Below the pieces are notes generated by a model. The model saw nothing but the letters and a program-made list of their open reading frames with translations. It was not told the origin of the DNA and searched no databases. This document shows, piece after piece, positions 27,001-35,668 of a stretch of DNA of 64,000 nt (positions are counted from its first letter, which is position 1; the number at the start of each line of letters is the position of its first letter). Position numbers and translations under genes: made by a program. This DNA is from Arcuatula senhousia (Eukaryota > Mollusca > Bivalvia > Mytilida > Mytilidae), in NCBI GenBank assembly GCA_963971305.1, contig OZ020307.1:10057501-10121500 (forward strand), written 5' to 3'.

Positions 27001-30000
27001 AATGAAAACTATTGCAGGTAGAGAAAAGCTGTTGCTTGCTTCAATGTTCAGTTCATTTAGCTCTACAAAAGTATAGGGTCAACATCAAGACCAGGTGAGC
27101 GATTCAGGCTCCTGGGAGCCTCTTGTTATTTAGATCAAAGAACTTCTATTATTTAAGATATGTTTTGTAAATTTGAATTTAACAGTAGAAAGAGGAGATT
27201 TTTAATCATGTCAGTTTTGATCATTAACTTTCTTGTTTTATCAGAAAGAATTCTGATCCACCTTTTAGATAGAATAGCTTTAACTTTTATCTATTTATAT
27301 TATAGATCCAAGAGAGTGCAGGTATCATCGTCTGCTATAAGTCGAGTGATTGGACGGAGTGGTTGTAATATCAATGCTATAAGAGAGGCCTCAGGAGCTC
27401 ATATAGAAGTAGAGAAACAGAAAGGCAATGGTGGAGAAAGGGTCATAACCATCAAGTGAGTTATTCAAAGGAATTCTGGGATATGTTATTTGTTGCAAGT
27501 TTCATGTTGCATTTCTGTATTTTATTAGAATAGAAAAAATTGAAAATTTTAATCAAGCAAAAGAAAACTAGTCTACTGTGGTTTCATTATTATTGTGGTG
27601 TATCAATTTTAGTGACTTAAGTGGGTGGCCTCGACCCAAGAAATTTCATACCCCATGAAAGGAAATTTGATATTGATATGTATGCTGCAGACTTCAGAAC
27701 CACAAATTCAAGAATCCATAAACTGATCCTTTTCATCAAACATGAAAATTGTTAGGCCAAAAAAAAAGTAGGTGAGTTTACTGTCACCCTACCCTACCTA
27801 ATTTTTACCCCCCTACCCTAAAGTTTTTTTGAGCATTTTCCATTAAGCACTGTTAAAGTCACAAAGCTGCCCCCATAGACTCAAGGTAAAAAAAAAAAAT
27901 AATAATAATAATTTCCTACCTACCGACCCTAATTTTTTTCAGCATGTGACAGTAAACACACATACTTTTTTGTTTGGCCTTATCCACGAAAAATAGATGA
28001 ATCCATAGTATAGCAATAGAGCATTTCTCTCTGTTTTCATGTTGACTTATTTTTATCAATGTGCAGCACAAAACTTAAAAATGGTTTTGAAAAAGACAAT
28101 ATTAGTTGTATTAAATATCTCTGTTGATTTTAATTGCTACTATTTAAAAATGGAAATCGTTGTGTTTCAGGGGACCTCCTGAGGCAACAAAGCAAGCCCA
28201 TGCATTGATCATGTCGTTAGTTTCTGACCCTGACAAAGAACTGACGGAGTTGATTCCTAAGATAACCAACAAACCCCCTCCACAAAAGGAGTCCATGTTC
28301 TTTATAGATACACTGACACCTACCACTTCATCAGTTACTTCTACTGTTTCGTCATCAGTTGTAATGAGCAATTCAAGGTCATCGGGAAGGTCAGGGTCAA
28401 GGTCACAGTCTAATAGTAATGTTCGACTTGCGACTTTGCCTGCCACTATTGGTGTATGGGGAGGACCACCCACGACTACATCTGTTACGTCACCTCGTAG
28501 AAATCAACCCAAATCTGTTCAATCGGCAATAAATCAAGACAAGAATGTCACCAGACAACTGTTTCCTATGGAAAACAAGAAACCTCCATCCACCAGTACT
28601 AATAACAGTATGACGTACACCTTTGCCTCCTCGTCAACTAAAGTAACGACCAGTCCTTCTCCTGTGTTCTCTGTTAGTACTCCCAGATCACCTGGTCCGG
28701 GAATGGTTAAAGTTTTACAGCGTCCTCCAAAGAATGAACCACTGCCAATAGTGAGTCAACAACAACAACAACAGTCCATGACAAATGGTCCTTCTCATCC
28801 GGCTACCTTCTCTCCTTTCAACAATGCATTTAGTAACGTTGCAGATCAGTTTTTAAGAAGAGATGAGTCAGCAGAAAGGATGAATTTTGCAAGTGTAGCA
28901 GCAGCTGGAATTGTTGGCTCAGTGCCCAATAGTCAGATGTCTGAGAACCCAGGGCAGATTGGAAAGTCCGACTCGGCCCTCCAAGCCAAGGCGCCAGGAT
29001 ATAGACCTAGGCCAATGACACCACAAGATATAGATCCACAGAGAATGTTTAACTTTGGTGGAATGCAACCCATGAAGATTGGAGTCAACGAAGAGATGTC
29101 GAGAGCTCCTGGATACCGCATGCCAAACCATTCCCCTATGATGTCACCAAGGAATCATGGAGAAATGTCTTCACCTAGTCACCCACTAAACCAGCCGAGG
29201 AAAGAGGAATATACCACTCCTAATCAACCTCTGACGTTACCCAAGATTGAGAGCACCCTAAATCCTAATGCCCCAGATTTTACGTCTCGACAACCAGGAG
29301 GGCAGAATATTCCCACTGCAATGTACCTGCAGTCTCTTTACCTGGCTCAACTCTTCAATCAACCTGGTAAGCACCTACTAAAAATATTGAAAATATTAAT
29401 GTGAATTTCCCTCCTAAAGTTAAATTTTATAAAAGTGGAAAATCTGCAACTTTCCTTTAAAGTAATATTAAGACTTTTGTATCTACGAAAGAAGGGACAT
29501 ACAGTGTTCAGGTCCGTTTGTCTATCCGTCCGTCCTTCCATCCAAGGAGCCCTTTAGTCTTCACTATGTCACGAATTTGTAGGCTAAAATCTAAAACTTT
29601 AGAAAACAGATCTAGAATTTTACACCTTGATGAAGTTTTTTTTGATGATTCACAAATTTAGATTTTATGCAAATTCATTAACAATTTTTTTTTAAACCAT
29701 AGATTGCCCATAGGGCCATTCCCAACTTTTTATTGTTATCTATTTAATTGTTTTGTCCATTGCAGGAGTGAGTGGATCCCCAAACATGCCACCACAAAGT
29801 ATGCTTTCACAACAAGAGTTTGCTAGTCTAATTAGTCAGTTTGTGGCTAGTAGTCAGGCCCAGGGACCCCCTTCTTCCAGTGGGGGATTTGTTCCTCAAA
29901 ATCTACCACCCAGACCATACTCTCCAATACAGAGTGGTCGACCTAATAGTGCTCCAGTCATGGGTGTCATTCCTAAAGGTATGTTGTACTCTTGAATTAA

Positions 30001-33000
30001 TTTCCCACACATACATGTATCATTCAATTGGCAATTTTTTTCTGAGAAACTTATAAAGTTTACAGTTGTATATTACTAGAAGTATCTATGATGTTAGTAT
30101 GGTATAACAGAAAAAATACAAACCATTCAAGTCACTTTCGACACATTGTGAAAAATAGAATCACCAGTATTTGGAATTTAAAAAAAAGTAAGTTATGAAT
30201 ATGAGCACATTGTGTGCTGTATGATTTGTTAGTGTAATAGTTATTACATGAGGACAGGGTGTGCTGCCAAAGGCCAGTGGTTTCCTCCAGGTACTCCAGA
30301 TTTGCTTCACCATTAAAACTGAAGGCCCTACAAGACCCTGGTGCGTCGATAAAGGGCGTTAAACACCAACACATACACACAGGACAGGGTGTGTCAGTAT
30401 AAGATACCACTGACAGCCAGAGGGGTGATTTTACTGACACACCAATAATAACTACTTTACGTCCCAGCCTTTAAAATATGTCATGTAAAATATACAAACA
30501 TTAGAATACATTCTGTGCATTTAGAATCAAATTAAAAAAAAAAAAATTATACTATGTTTTATAGAGTATCCCTATTGAGCCCTTCAATATTCTTTATGTA
30601 CATTTTTTTACACCATGTTTGCATCGGTTTTGTGCTCTAGTGGGTGTAAAGGTAGAAGACTTGGAATGATGAGGACCCCCTTTCAAAGCCCAGATGGAAC
30701 TTCGTTGTCGATTTTATAATTTCCTATATCCAACTCGGTGAACATTTCTCAAAAAAAAAATGTGCTTTGAAAAACAAAAGAAAAAGAACAATGGAGTTTA
30801 AAAAGTAGAACAGGGTATTCCAAGGGATGACCCAAACATTTAGAATAGAAGAGCTGGGATTTAAAAAATTTGAAAACCAGAAAACCAGTTTGATAGTACT
30901 TCTGCTTCAACTTGTCATATGAAGTCACAAATACACTTTTAATGTAAGTCATGTGGTAAAGATTGGTTATTTTTTTTCAGTAGTAGATGGGACATCACCT
31001 GGACCAGTGCAACCCCCTAGTTCTGTGTCCCCCCTCCCTGCCACTCCCCCTCCAATGATGGAACCTGTAAAGGGTGAGGACAGGAAACATCTGCGACCAA
31101 TCGGTGGGGAGCGAGCACAGAGGAGGGCGCCACCTGGTCCTGTGAATAGCATGGCAAATAACTTCACTTCTGACTACAAAACGGCAGTGTGGAATTTGGC
31201 ATCAGGTAAATAAAGCTGATATGTCATTTTAACTTAAGATTTCATGTACATCTAATTTTGTATTTCAACACATATAATTGATAGCTATATTGATTGTATT
31301 TCATACTTAAGTTTTCTCTACATTCATCCATATTTCAGGGTATTTATGTTTTGAATATGACATACTTGTTTATTATAGAATTATGTATTCATATTTGAAC
31401 AACAAAATTTTACCTTACTGCAACAAAAGCAGGAAATAGGAATGGTTGGTGTGTCGGACTAAGTCCATGGATATGTTTGTCATGAGCTTGTAAAAATTCT
31501 CATGTTTTTCCTTAACAGACTTTTGATAAGTAAAATTTATTCATTATATTAGTTCTTTAAATACCTTAGACAAATTACAAAATGAGTAATGGTTGTTTTA
31601 TTTTGTAGAATTGAGCATGCAGTGGAACCCTGTAAGCTCTGATGTTATGACATCAGTGGCCAACCCCCCTGTAACTTCTACTGTGATAGTACAAGGATCC
31701 AACTCTCCCATGGAAGATGGTCCCCCTACATCTTTACAGAATAACACTGAATTTATGAATGGTCCAATTGATGAAAAATCATTTCAGGTAACTCGTTCAG
31801 AAAGTTTTTCAATGAAAGTTGTGATTTTAATGTTCATTTGACAAGCATGCATCTCATCATTTAAGAACATTTTATGTAAACACATTGAAAGAATTTCATT
31901 GTTTATATACATTAACCAGACTGTAAACATTGTTTATTTATAATATCCCACACAATGAAGTTGCGGAGGGTATAATGTTGTTGACTGGTCCGTCAGTCCG
32001 TCTGGTACTCCTCTCTTAAACTAATGAACAGAATTTAATGAAACTTGGTATGCAAGAAGTACACCATACGTAGTTGTGCATATTACCAGGAATCTTTTAT
32101 CCGCAAAAGTTTATAAGCTCCAGGTTAATTTTTGTTAAGAATTATTATACCCCTTTCAAAGATGGGTGGGGTATACCATTTTACCTATGTCAATTCCTTA
32201 TTCAACTTAAATTTGTCCTTCATAACTTGTCTGCTTCTACACCAAGGTTGCTGTTAATGAGTAACTAGCTTGATATGGGCATGCTGTCTTAATTTACAGT
32301 TTCCATTTGACAAAATCGTTAGATTTTACACACTTTTGGGTGAAAGTAGTGGTATACAGACTTATTTTAAATGTGCTTAATAATCAATTTAATGTTATTC
32401 CAGAGTGGTGTGGACATGCAGTTCCTAAGCAGTGGGAATTCATCTTTTAATCCTGGCCCTCTTGGTGACCACATGTGGAATGCCCCAGTCAAGGGGCAAG
32501 TGTCTGATACCTCAGATAAAGGGGTAAGGACATTTATTATGTAACTTAATTATATCCCCAGCATGAAAAGTGTGGATATAATGTAAAAGAGGTATCAGTC
32601 AATGTGTTTATCCATCCATCTTGCGCCTTAGGGTACCCATCTCTTATCCCGAACTCATCTATACCTCTCAATAGATTTTCATAAAATTTTCACACAATCT
32701 TTCTGATATAATGTAAATGTGACCTATATTTAAGAATTTGATCAAGTTTATTTTGGGGTTTCCCATAGCTTGGTTTTGTTATTAGACGACAATGTGGTTT
32801 CTTTTTCTTGTCCTGCAACTCCTGAACTCCTCAATGGATGAAACTCTCACAATCTTTGTAACATAATGTAGATATACATCTCTTATTTTTGATTTATTTG
32901 ATTTTTTTAGGTGTGGTTGATATTTGTTGAGTTAGTAAAAAAAAAGTTTCATTCCTATGTTGAGAAAGAAAGAAAATCTTGAAAATTTTAATGTCAAAAG

Positions 33001-33089
33001 TTGAAAATCACAATTTTAAATTGTAGTTCAAACATATGTTGTTTTTTTTTCAGATGTGGAATTCCTGGAGTTCTCAGACAAGTTTATGA
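4750..33089 (+). CDS. ANKHD1: Ankyrin repeat and KH domain protein (ANKHD1/ANKRD17, Mask orthologue)
   Basis: Complete 34-exon CDS of 7644 nt, 2547 aa, close to the 2.5-2.6 k residues of human ANKHD1 and ANKRD17. Exons: 4750-4920, 5513-5666, 5916-6072, 6564-6714, 7944-8091, 8394-8627, 9670-9812, 10040-10229, 10606-10797, 11202-11311, 11724-11811, 12558-12685, 12909-13040, 13593-13674, 14471-15373, 15862-16620, 16972-17117, 17421-17563, 17990-18095, 18314-18421, 18699-18874, 19120-19181, 19548-19744, 20078-20292, 20560-20951, 24490-24598, 24869-24997, 27306-27455, 28171-29366, 29766-29978, 30981-31205, 31609-31787, 32404-32523, 33054-33089. All junctions are GT/AG and phases agree. The start is the first in-frame ATG of an acidic N-terminus. 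Order: ankyrin cluster 1, Gln-rich linker, ankyrin cluster 2, basic coiled coil, KH, disordered tail. In other animals Mask acts in receptor tyrosine kinase and Hippo/Yorkie signalling and binds RNA. Whether it corresponds to ANKHD1 or ANKRD17 cannot be decided, because the vertebrate pair is a later duplication. Confidence 0.95.
7069..7860. mobile_element. hAT-like non-autonomous element in Mask intron 4
   Basis: The block is bounded by CAGTGTTCCAGCTAGG on the left and its near-exact inverse, CCTGGCTGGAACACTG, on the right (one mismatch in 16). Termini beginning CAGTGTTC are typical of hAT-superfamily elements. The interior (792 bp overall) repeats the theme TGCCCTTTT near both ends and has no recognisable transposase. 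I could not find a clean 8 bp target duplication, so the superfamily is tentative. Confidence 0.55.
11830..12390. repeat. Degenerate tandem repeat block in Mask intron 11
   Basis: Three diverged units of roughly 150-180 bp are present, each with CAGCAA(C)TAC, then ATTTGGT(T)TATGACT or similar, then TATGAGGT and TCTACTTCC. The block opens with AAGAGGGGATATACTGGTTTTCC, resembling the starts of the C-rich pearl-like elements at 32.1, 36.9 and 48.4 kb. It is probably an eroded member of that class. Confidence 0.5.
13593..16500 (+). other. ANKHD1: Mask inter-cluster linker: coiled coil and Gln-rich tract
   Basis: Exons 14-15 and most of exon 16 encode a low-complexity linker. Exon 15 has a predicted helical segment around residues 760-830 (KQQILQELKKVEKELQQKAQ, then His/Gln runs) that aligns with the short coiled coil in vertebrate ANKHD1. 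Exon 16 is dominated by Gln with interspersed Leu and Pro, encoded by mixed CAA/CAG. The large exon 15 (903 nt) is uninterrupted. The Gln-rich DNA generates spurious open frames on both strands, which I omit. Confidence 0.85.
14263..14425. mobile_element. Foldback/MITE hairpin in Mask intron 14
   Basis: The 163 bp palindromic element has a perfect 30 bp inverted repeat (14297-14326 and 14362-14391). It extends outward with a few mismatches to GAAATAATTCATG at 14263 and its inverse ending at 14425. The loop is about 35 bp. It has no coding capacity and should form a long, nearly complete hairpin as single strand or RNA. Confidence 0.85.
16501..19744 (+). other. ANKHD1: Mask ankyrin cluster 2 (end of exon 16 to exon 23)
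   Basis: Starting at DSQTESNHDTALTLACHGGH in exon 16 and running through exon 23 (residues about 1205-1560), a second ankyrin array of about ten repeats is encoded. Blocks nearly identical to vertebrate ANKHD1 include SERTKDTPLSLACSGG, NVSDYTPLSLAASGGYVNII, LGISPLMLAAMNGH and the PPVPSSRDTALTIAADKGHY segment. It closes with FRKGHVKVVKWMVKHVNQFP. Exon 22 is only 62 nt. Confidence 0.93.
19241..19449. mobile_element. 'TTCGTGG' MITE in Mask intron 22
   Basis: Imperfect terminal inverted repeats start CTGTGGATTCATTTATTTTC and end with the inverse AATAATAATGAAACCACAAT. Inner strings ATTTTCGTGGT and ACCCCACGAA are also inverted. The same family occurs in reverse orientation at 27575-28010, and a relative lies at 62951-63163. 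The element is about 209 bp with no open frame. Confidence 0.7.
20078..20951 (+). other. ANKHD1: Mask basic coiled coil / NLS and acidic segment (exons 24-25)
   Basis: Exon 24 encodes a helical segment (AKDRQAAEANKIASRLLEEL) and then a dense Lys/Arg run (KKKAVAAKRREKKKQKKKEK). This run could form a coiled coil and serve as a nuclear localisation signal. Exon 25 is acidic (DEEEIIEDYDEPIPIEPPSA), followed by a further Lys-rich stretch. Vertebrate ANKHD1 has the same basic-acidic order just before its KH domain. Confidence 0.85.
21003..21225. mobile_element. MITE with 'CCGTATAGCGGG' termini in Mask intron 25
   Basis: Left end ACCGTATAGCGGGTAATTTT and right end CGAAAATTTCCCACTATACA are inverted, imperfect over about 25 bp. 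The element is about 220 bp, AT-rich and non-coding. Related in style, but not identical, to the 'TTCGTGG' MITEs elsewhere in the window. Confidence 0.65.
21511..24360 (+). mobile_element. Pearl-like element with GCGTCGCC hairpin, interrupted by a nested insertion
   Basis: The left end CCTGCGTCGCCGAAGGCGAA folds on itself, followed by a GTCCGTCCGTCC run. The right end carries GCGACGCAGG (24349-24358), the inverse of the left CCTGCGTCGC. The interior has diverged direct repeats sharing ATAACTTTTGTTCTGGTTGA and the GGGTGTCCCCTCT string. Its 3' part (CCATATTGGGCCT, then GTACAGGGTTCAAC) matches the element at 49.3-50.5 kb, so both belong to one family. A second pearl-like element (21936-23294) sits inside it. 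Confidence 0.7.
21936..23294 (+). mobile_element. Pearl-like element, about 158-165 bp core x6 (copy 1, nested)
   Basis: It starts with the hairpin-forming AGCTCACCTGGACCGAAGGT-CCATGTGAGCT and a GTC-rich tract. Six core units follow (landmark AAGTTGTCAGATGACCCC at about 22294, 22459, 22625, 22783, 22940 and 23099). It ends in the hairpin AGGCTCCTGGGAGCCT followed by CTTGTT. There is no open frame of note. The structure matches bivalve pearl elements, thought to be non-autonomous relatives of Helitron/Helentron-type elements. Unlike cut-and-paste elements there is no obvious target duplication beyond T-rich flanks. Confidence 0.8.
25157..27127 (+). mobile_element. Pearl-like element, about 158 bp core x10 (copy 2)
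   Basis: Same family and orientation as copy 1, with a near-identical left hairpin and right hairpin plus CTTGTT end. It holds ten core units with landmark positions near 25493, 25658, 25823, 25981, 26139, 26297, 26455, 26613, 26771 and 26930. The first unit is longer than the rest and the last is diverged, as in copy 1. It fills most of Mask intron 27, inserted in the context ATTTTT|ATTTAG. Confidence 0.82.
27575..28010. mobile_element. 'TTCGTGG' MITE (reverse), split by a nested MITE
   Basis: Sequence from CTGTGGTTTCATTATTATTG through GGTCCTTTTCATCAAACATG-like parts to TATCCACGAA...ATGAATCCATAGTA is the reverse-oriented counterpart of the MITE at 19241-19449. It is interrupted at 27755-27979 by an unrelated small element. 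Removing that element restores a continuous MITE body. Confidence 0.7.
27755..27979. mobile_element. PIF/Harbinger-like MITE with TTA target duplication
   Basis: The 225 bp element has inverted termini of about 33 bp: left GGCCAAAAAAAAAGTAGGTG then AGTTTACTGTCAC (27755-27787), right GTGACAGTAAACACACATAC then TTTTTTGTTTGGCC (27946-27979). It is flanked on both sides by TTA (27752-27754 and 27980-27982). A 3 bp TTA/TAA duplication is characteristic of PIF/Harbinger elements. The interior is simple CCCTACC- and AAT-rich sequence with no coding capacity. Confidence 0.8.
29252..29287 (+). other. ANKHD1: Candidate PAM2 (poly(A)-binding protein interacting) motif in Mask
   Basis: Exon 29 encodes STLNPNAPDFTS at residues about 2253-2264. 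It fits the PAM2 core x-L-N-P-x-A-x-x-F-x, in which the Leu and Phe dock into the MLLE domain of cytoplasmic poly(A)-binding protein. It lies in the disordered Pro/Ser/Gln-rich tail downstream of KH, where short linear motifs are usual. The Pro often found two residues after the Phe is replaced by Ser. Function is inferred from the motif alone. Confidence 0.5.
30245..30385 (+). mobile_element. SINE 3' fragment in Mask intron 30
   Basis: Contains AGTGGTTTCCTCCAGGTACT, an ACCATTAAAACTGA string, and GGTGCGTCGATAAAGGGCGT followed by a CACCAACACATACACAC tail. These match the central and 3' part of the fuller SINE at 53679-53935. The tRNA-like head is missing or unrecognisable. Confidence 0.6.
32142..32990. 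mobile_element. Eroded C-rich pearl-like fragments in Mask introns 32-33
   Basis: Two fragments share the start layout of the element at 35669-36967. One is TATACCCCTTTCAAAGATGG then GTGGGGTATA at 32142. The other is TATATCCCCAGCATGAAAAG then TGTGGATATA at 32547, followed by TTAGGGTACCCATCTCTTAT. The second lies in intron 33, immediately after exon 33. Right ends are not clear. Confidence 0.45.
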
Positions 33090-33472
33090 CTATTGTTGTT
33101 GCTGATGCTGGAAGTCTTTTTTGTGTTTAATGGATGCTTGGCGTTTCTTGTTACATAGTCCTTCATTATAGATAAATATACCAGCAAGGTGTCAAACCTT
33201 GTTGTCAATGTATGACTTGTGTTTATTTTGCATAATTATTGATAAATCATGATTAAAATATGGTCTAGAATTCTGATTATGAATCAATGGAATAAGCCTG
33301 GTGCATGGATTTCTCTTGTCATGATATATTGTAATTCTTAATGATAAATGATCAACACGTTAGCATCGTTTCTTTATGTTCACGTCCAAGCCATTATCTC
33401 TTAACTCAAAACGGAAATCAGCAGTTCTTTATCATCCTGAAATAATTTTCAAGTCGCATTCTTAGCAAAAGA

Positions 33473-33563
33473 AATAAAATTTAAGACCTTGATGGTGTAA
33501 CTAAGTTTAGGATACTTTATAAACAAATTTCAGGAAATAGACATCATTATGTTGTGGAATAAA
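33473..33563 (+). terminator. Candidate Mask poly(A) signals
   Basis: AATAAA hexamers occur at 33473-33478 and 33558-33563, about 385 and 470 nt after the Mask stop codon, in AT-rich DNA. Either could set the 3' end. More distal signals also exist, so true usage is unknown. Confidence 0.35.
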
Positions 33564-34227
33564 TGTAGATGACACAGCAATAGAAAAAAATTAATTATTG
33601 GATACAAAACTGCAGCCTTTGATATAATGTCGGACTAGTTTGTCCATGGTCATGTGCTTGTCATCACAGCTCCTCTGAATCTATTAAAACAAATGTAAGT
33701 TGGTTTAAAGCAAGTATATCATCTGTAGTTGTGCATGGAATCATGAAATTTTGCTGTATCAATTTTTGTGGGAATAATGGTATTTCCTAAAAAAAAATTG
33801 TTAGTGCAACTGCTCTGAAACTTGTAAACCTATTTCCATGAAACTTGGATTATAGTCGGTCAGTACATCAAATATAGTGCATAACATCGGAATGTTTTTT
33901 AGGAGTTATAGTCCTTTGAATTAAGAAATTTCTTGGTTTTTGTCATCACATTTCTAAAATTAAAAACTAAATCAATTTAATGAAAGTTGTTATCAAGTCG
34001 TCAGTACACTGTATATAGATATGCATAAAATCAGGCAAGTGGTAACATCAAACTTCAGGCTTGATAGTTGTACTTAAGTGATAGAAAATGTAACGTAAAA
34101 CAAAATATTAATGTTTTAAAATAGTTAAAAATTCATGCAATGGATTGGAGAACTCAAGCTTAATGTTTACAAAAAGTGATTACTGGTATGAGATTTTAGA
34201 ATGAGTGTTGGCGGTAGTCTTTTAATT

Positions 34228-34615
34228 TTTGTCTTTCCTGCGAAGCGGAGTGAGATATAGATGTTATTTTACCGGCAGCGATGTTAACTTTTATGTTCAG
34301 GTTTTATAAGCACCCACCCCCATCATGTCCATATCTCAAGAACTATAAGTCCTAGTTTGAAACTTAGTATGCATATGTCCCAAAAGTAGCTCAGTACAGT
34401 TGCATCCCCATCTTTTGACCTTGACCTTGGCTTTTTGGTTGATGACAAATTTCATACAGGTTAGGTTTTGCGAGCACATTTCTATCTCAAGAACTGTAAG
34501 TCTTAGGTTGATTAAACTTTGTTAGTAGCTTTGATTGTGTTTGAGGAATAAAAAGGTATTGGGATGGTGCCAGCAGGCGAGACGTACTTAAGTGTTTACT
34601 GTTGTTGTAGGAGGG
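34228..34615 (+). mobile_element. Repeat family 'CCTGCGAAGCGGAG', copy 1
   Basis: Runs from GTCTTTCCTGCGAAGCGGAG to GATGGTGCCAGCAGGCGAGA with ATATCTCAAGAACTATAAGT in the middle. The start CCTGC and the end GCAGG are inverted, as in the other hairpin-ended elements. Copies of the same family lie at 55525-55745 (partial) and 56930-57482. Confidence 0.6.
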
Positions 34616-35668
34616 AGTTATGGAACTAGACTGTCTTGATAAAATAGGTGTGAGAATGCACTGTAAGATTCTTCATTGGGTAAACTTTGATATTTTTTCC
34701 CTGTGAAAAAGATGATTTACAAGTTCCGTCAGCATCAGCCTGTCCCACAATAGAGGTACCTGTATTGTGTAATCTGAATTTGAAAAACTTTAACTGGATT
34801 TTTTTGTAATTTTATGCAATGATAACAGACACATTGAAGATGTTTACCACCTCTTTTGAGGTATTTCCATCAAAAAGATTTATTGCAGTGATAGGTTCAT
34901 GTCCAGTTTGTATTAAGTTTTCATGTCATAAGATACATGTACCTATATTGTGGAATTTGAACCTCTAAAGACTAAACCGTGTATGTTTCTTTGATTTTAA
35001 TGTTTTTGTCCCCAAAATGCATTGACAGTTCATCAGGGATTACAAGTTATTTGTTTGTAGCAGTATATCATCAAATGCATTCATGAAACTATTTTTACTT
35101 AACATTGATTGATCAAAATGCTGAAATGCTATGATGGCCATACATTGATGGGAAATTGATTTTTCCCCACTTCAAATAGTTGATGTGCAAAACACATACA
35201 TATCTTGTAGTATAACAAAAATGTCAATTGCTGTAAAAAAAACCAAAAAACCTTGATCAACCACAACTTGCAGACAAAGCATTTTGAATAGGTAAGATAC
35301 CAGTTACTGCATTGGAGAGTGGTATCAATATAGGTAAATCCACCTGAAGTCTACAGTACATTCAGTTTCAAGCCTTCTTGTCTTTGTTTTATAAGCCAGA
35401 TGTTCCTGCCCTAAGCTTATATAATACTTTTCGTTTCCATGGTTTAAGGTGACAATTGCAAAACATTGGAAAGCAACAACTTGTCATTGAAGATGATTAT
35501 TGTATTTAAATCATAGTTGGTTTACAGCAGTAGTGCTATTTAACCATTTTCCAAATCTCATTGCTACTTATACTATGGTTTTAAGCATCTATGACATTCT
35601 CCAATGTAAATGATGAAATCCTCCAGAATATTTTTTCATCACAAATCTTATTCAGAAACTAGAAAAAC

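Larger units (their letters stand above)
27306..28260 (+). other. ANKHD1: Mask KH domain (exon 28 and start of exon 29)
   Basis: Residues about 1842-1925 form a single type I KH domain. Visible elements are the first strand and helix SKRVQVSSSAISRVIGRSG, the GXXG loop G-R-S-G, the second helix CNINAIREASGAHIEVEK, the GGERVITIKG strand, and the C-terminal helix containing ATKQAHALIMSLV. The GXXG loop is intact, so nucleic-acid binding is expected. Exon 27 supplies the conserved GWKEVMRK lead-in. Confidence 0.93.

Noticed and set aside
28144..28473. 109-codon minus-strand frame opposite Mask exon 29.
   Set aside because: It lies antisense to a well-supported exon and lacks any recognisable domain.
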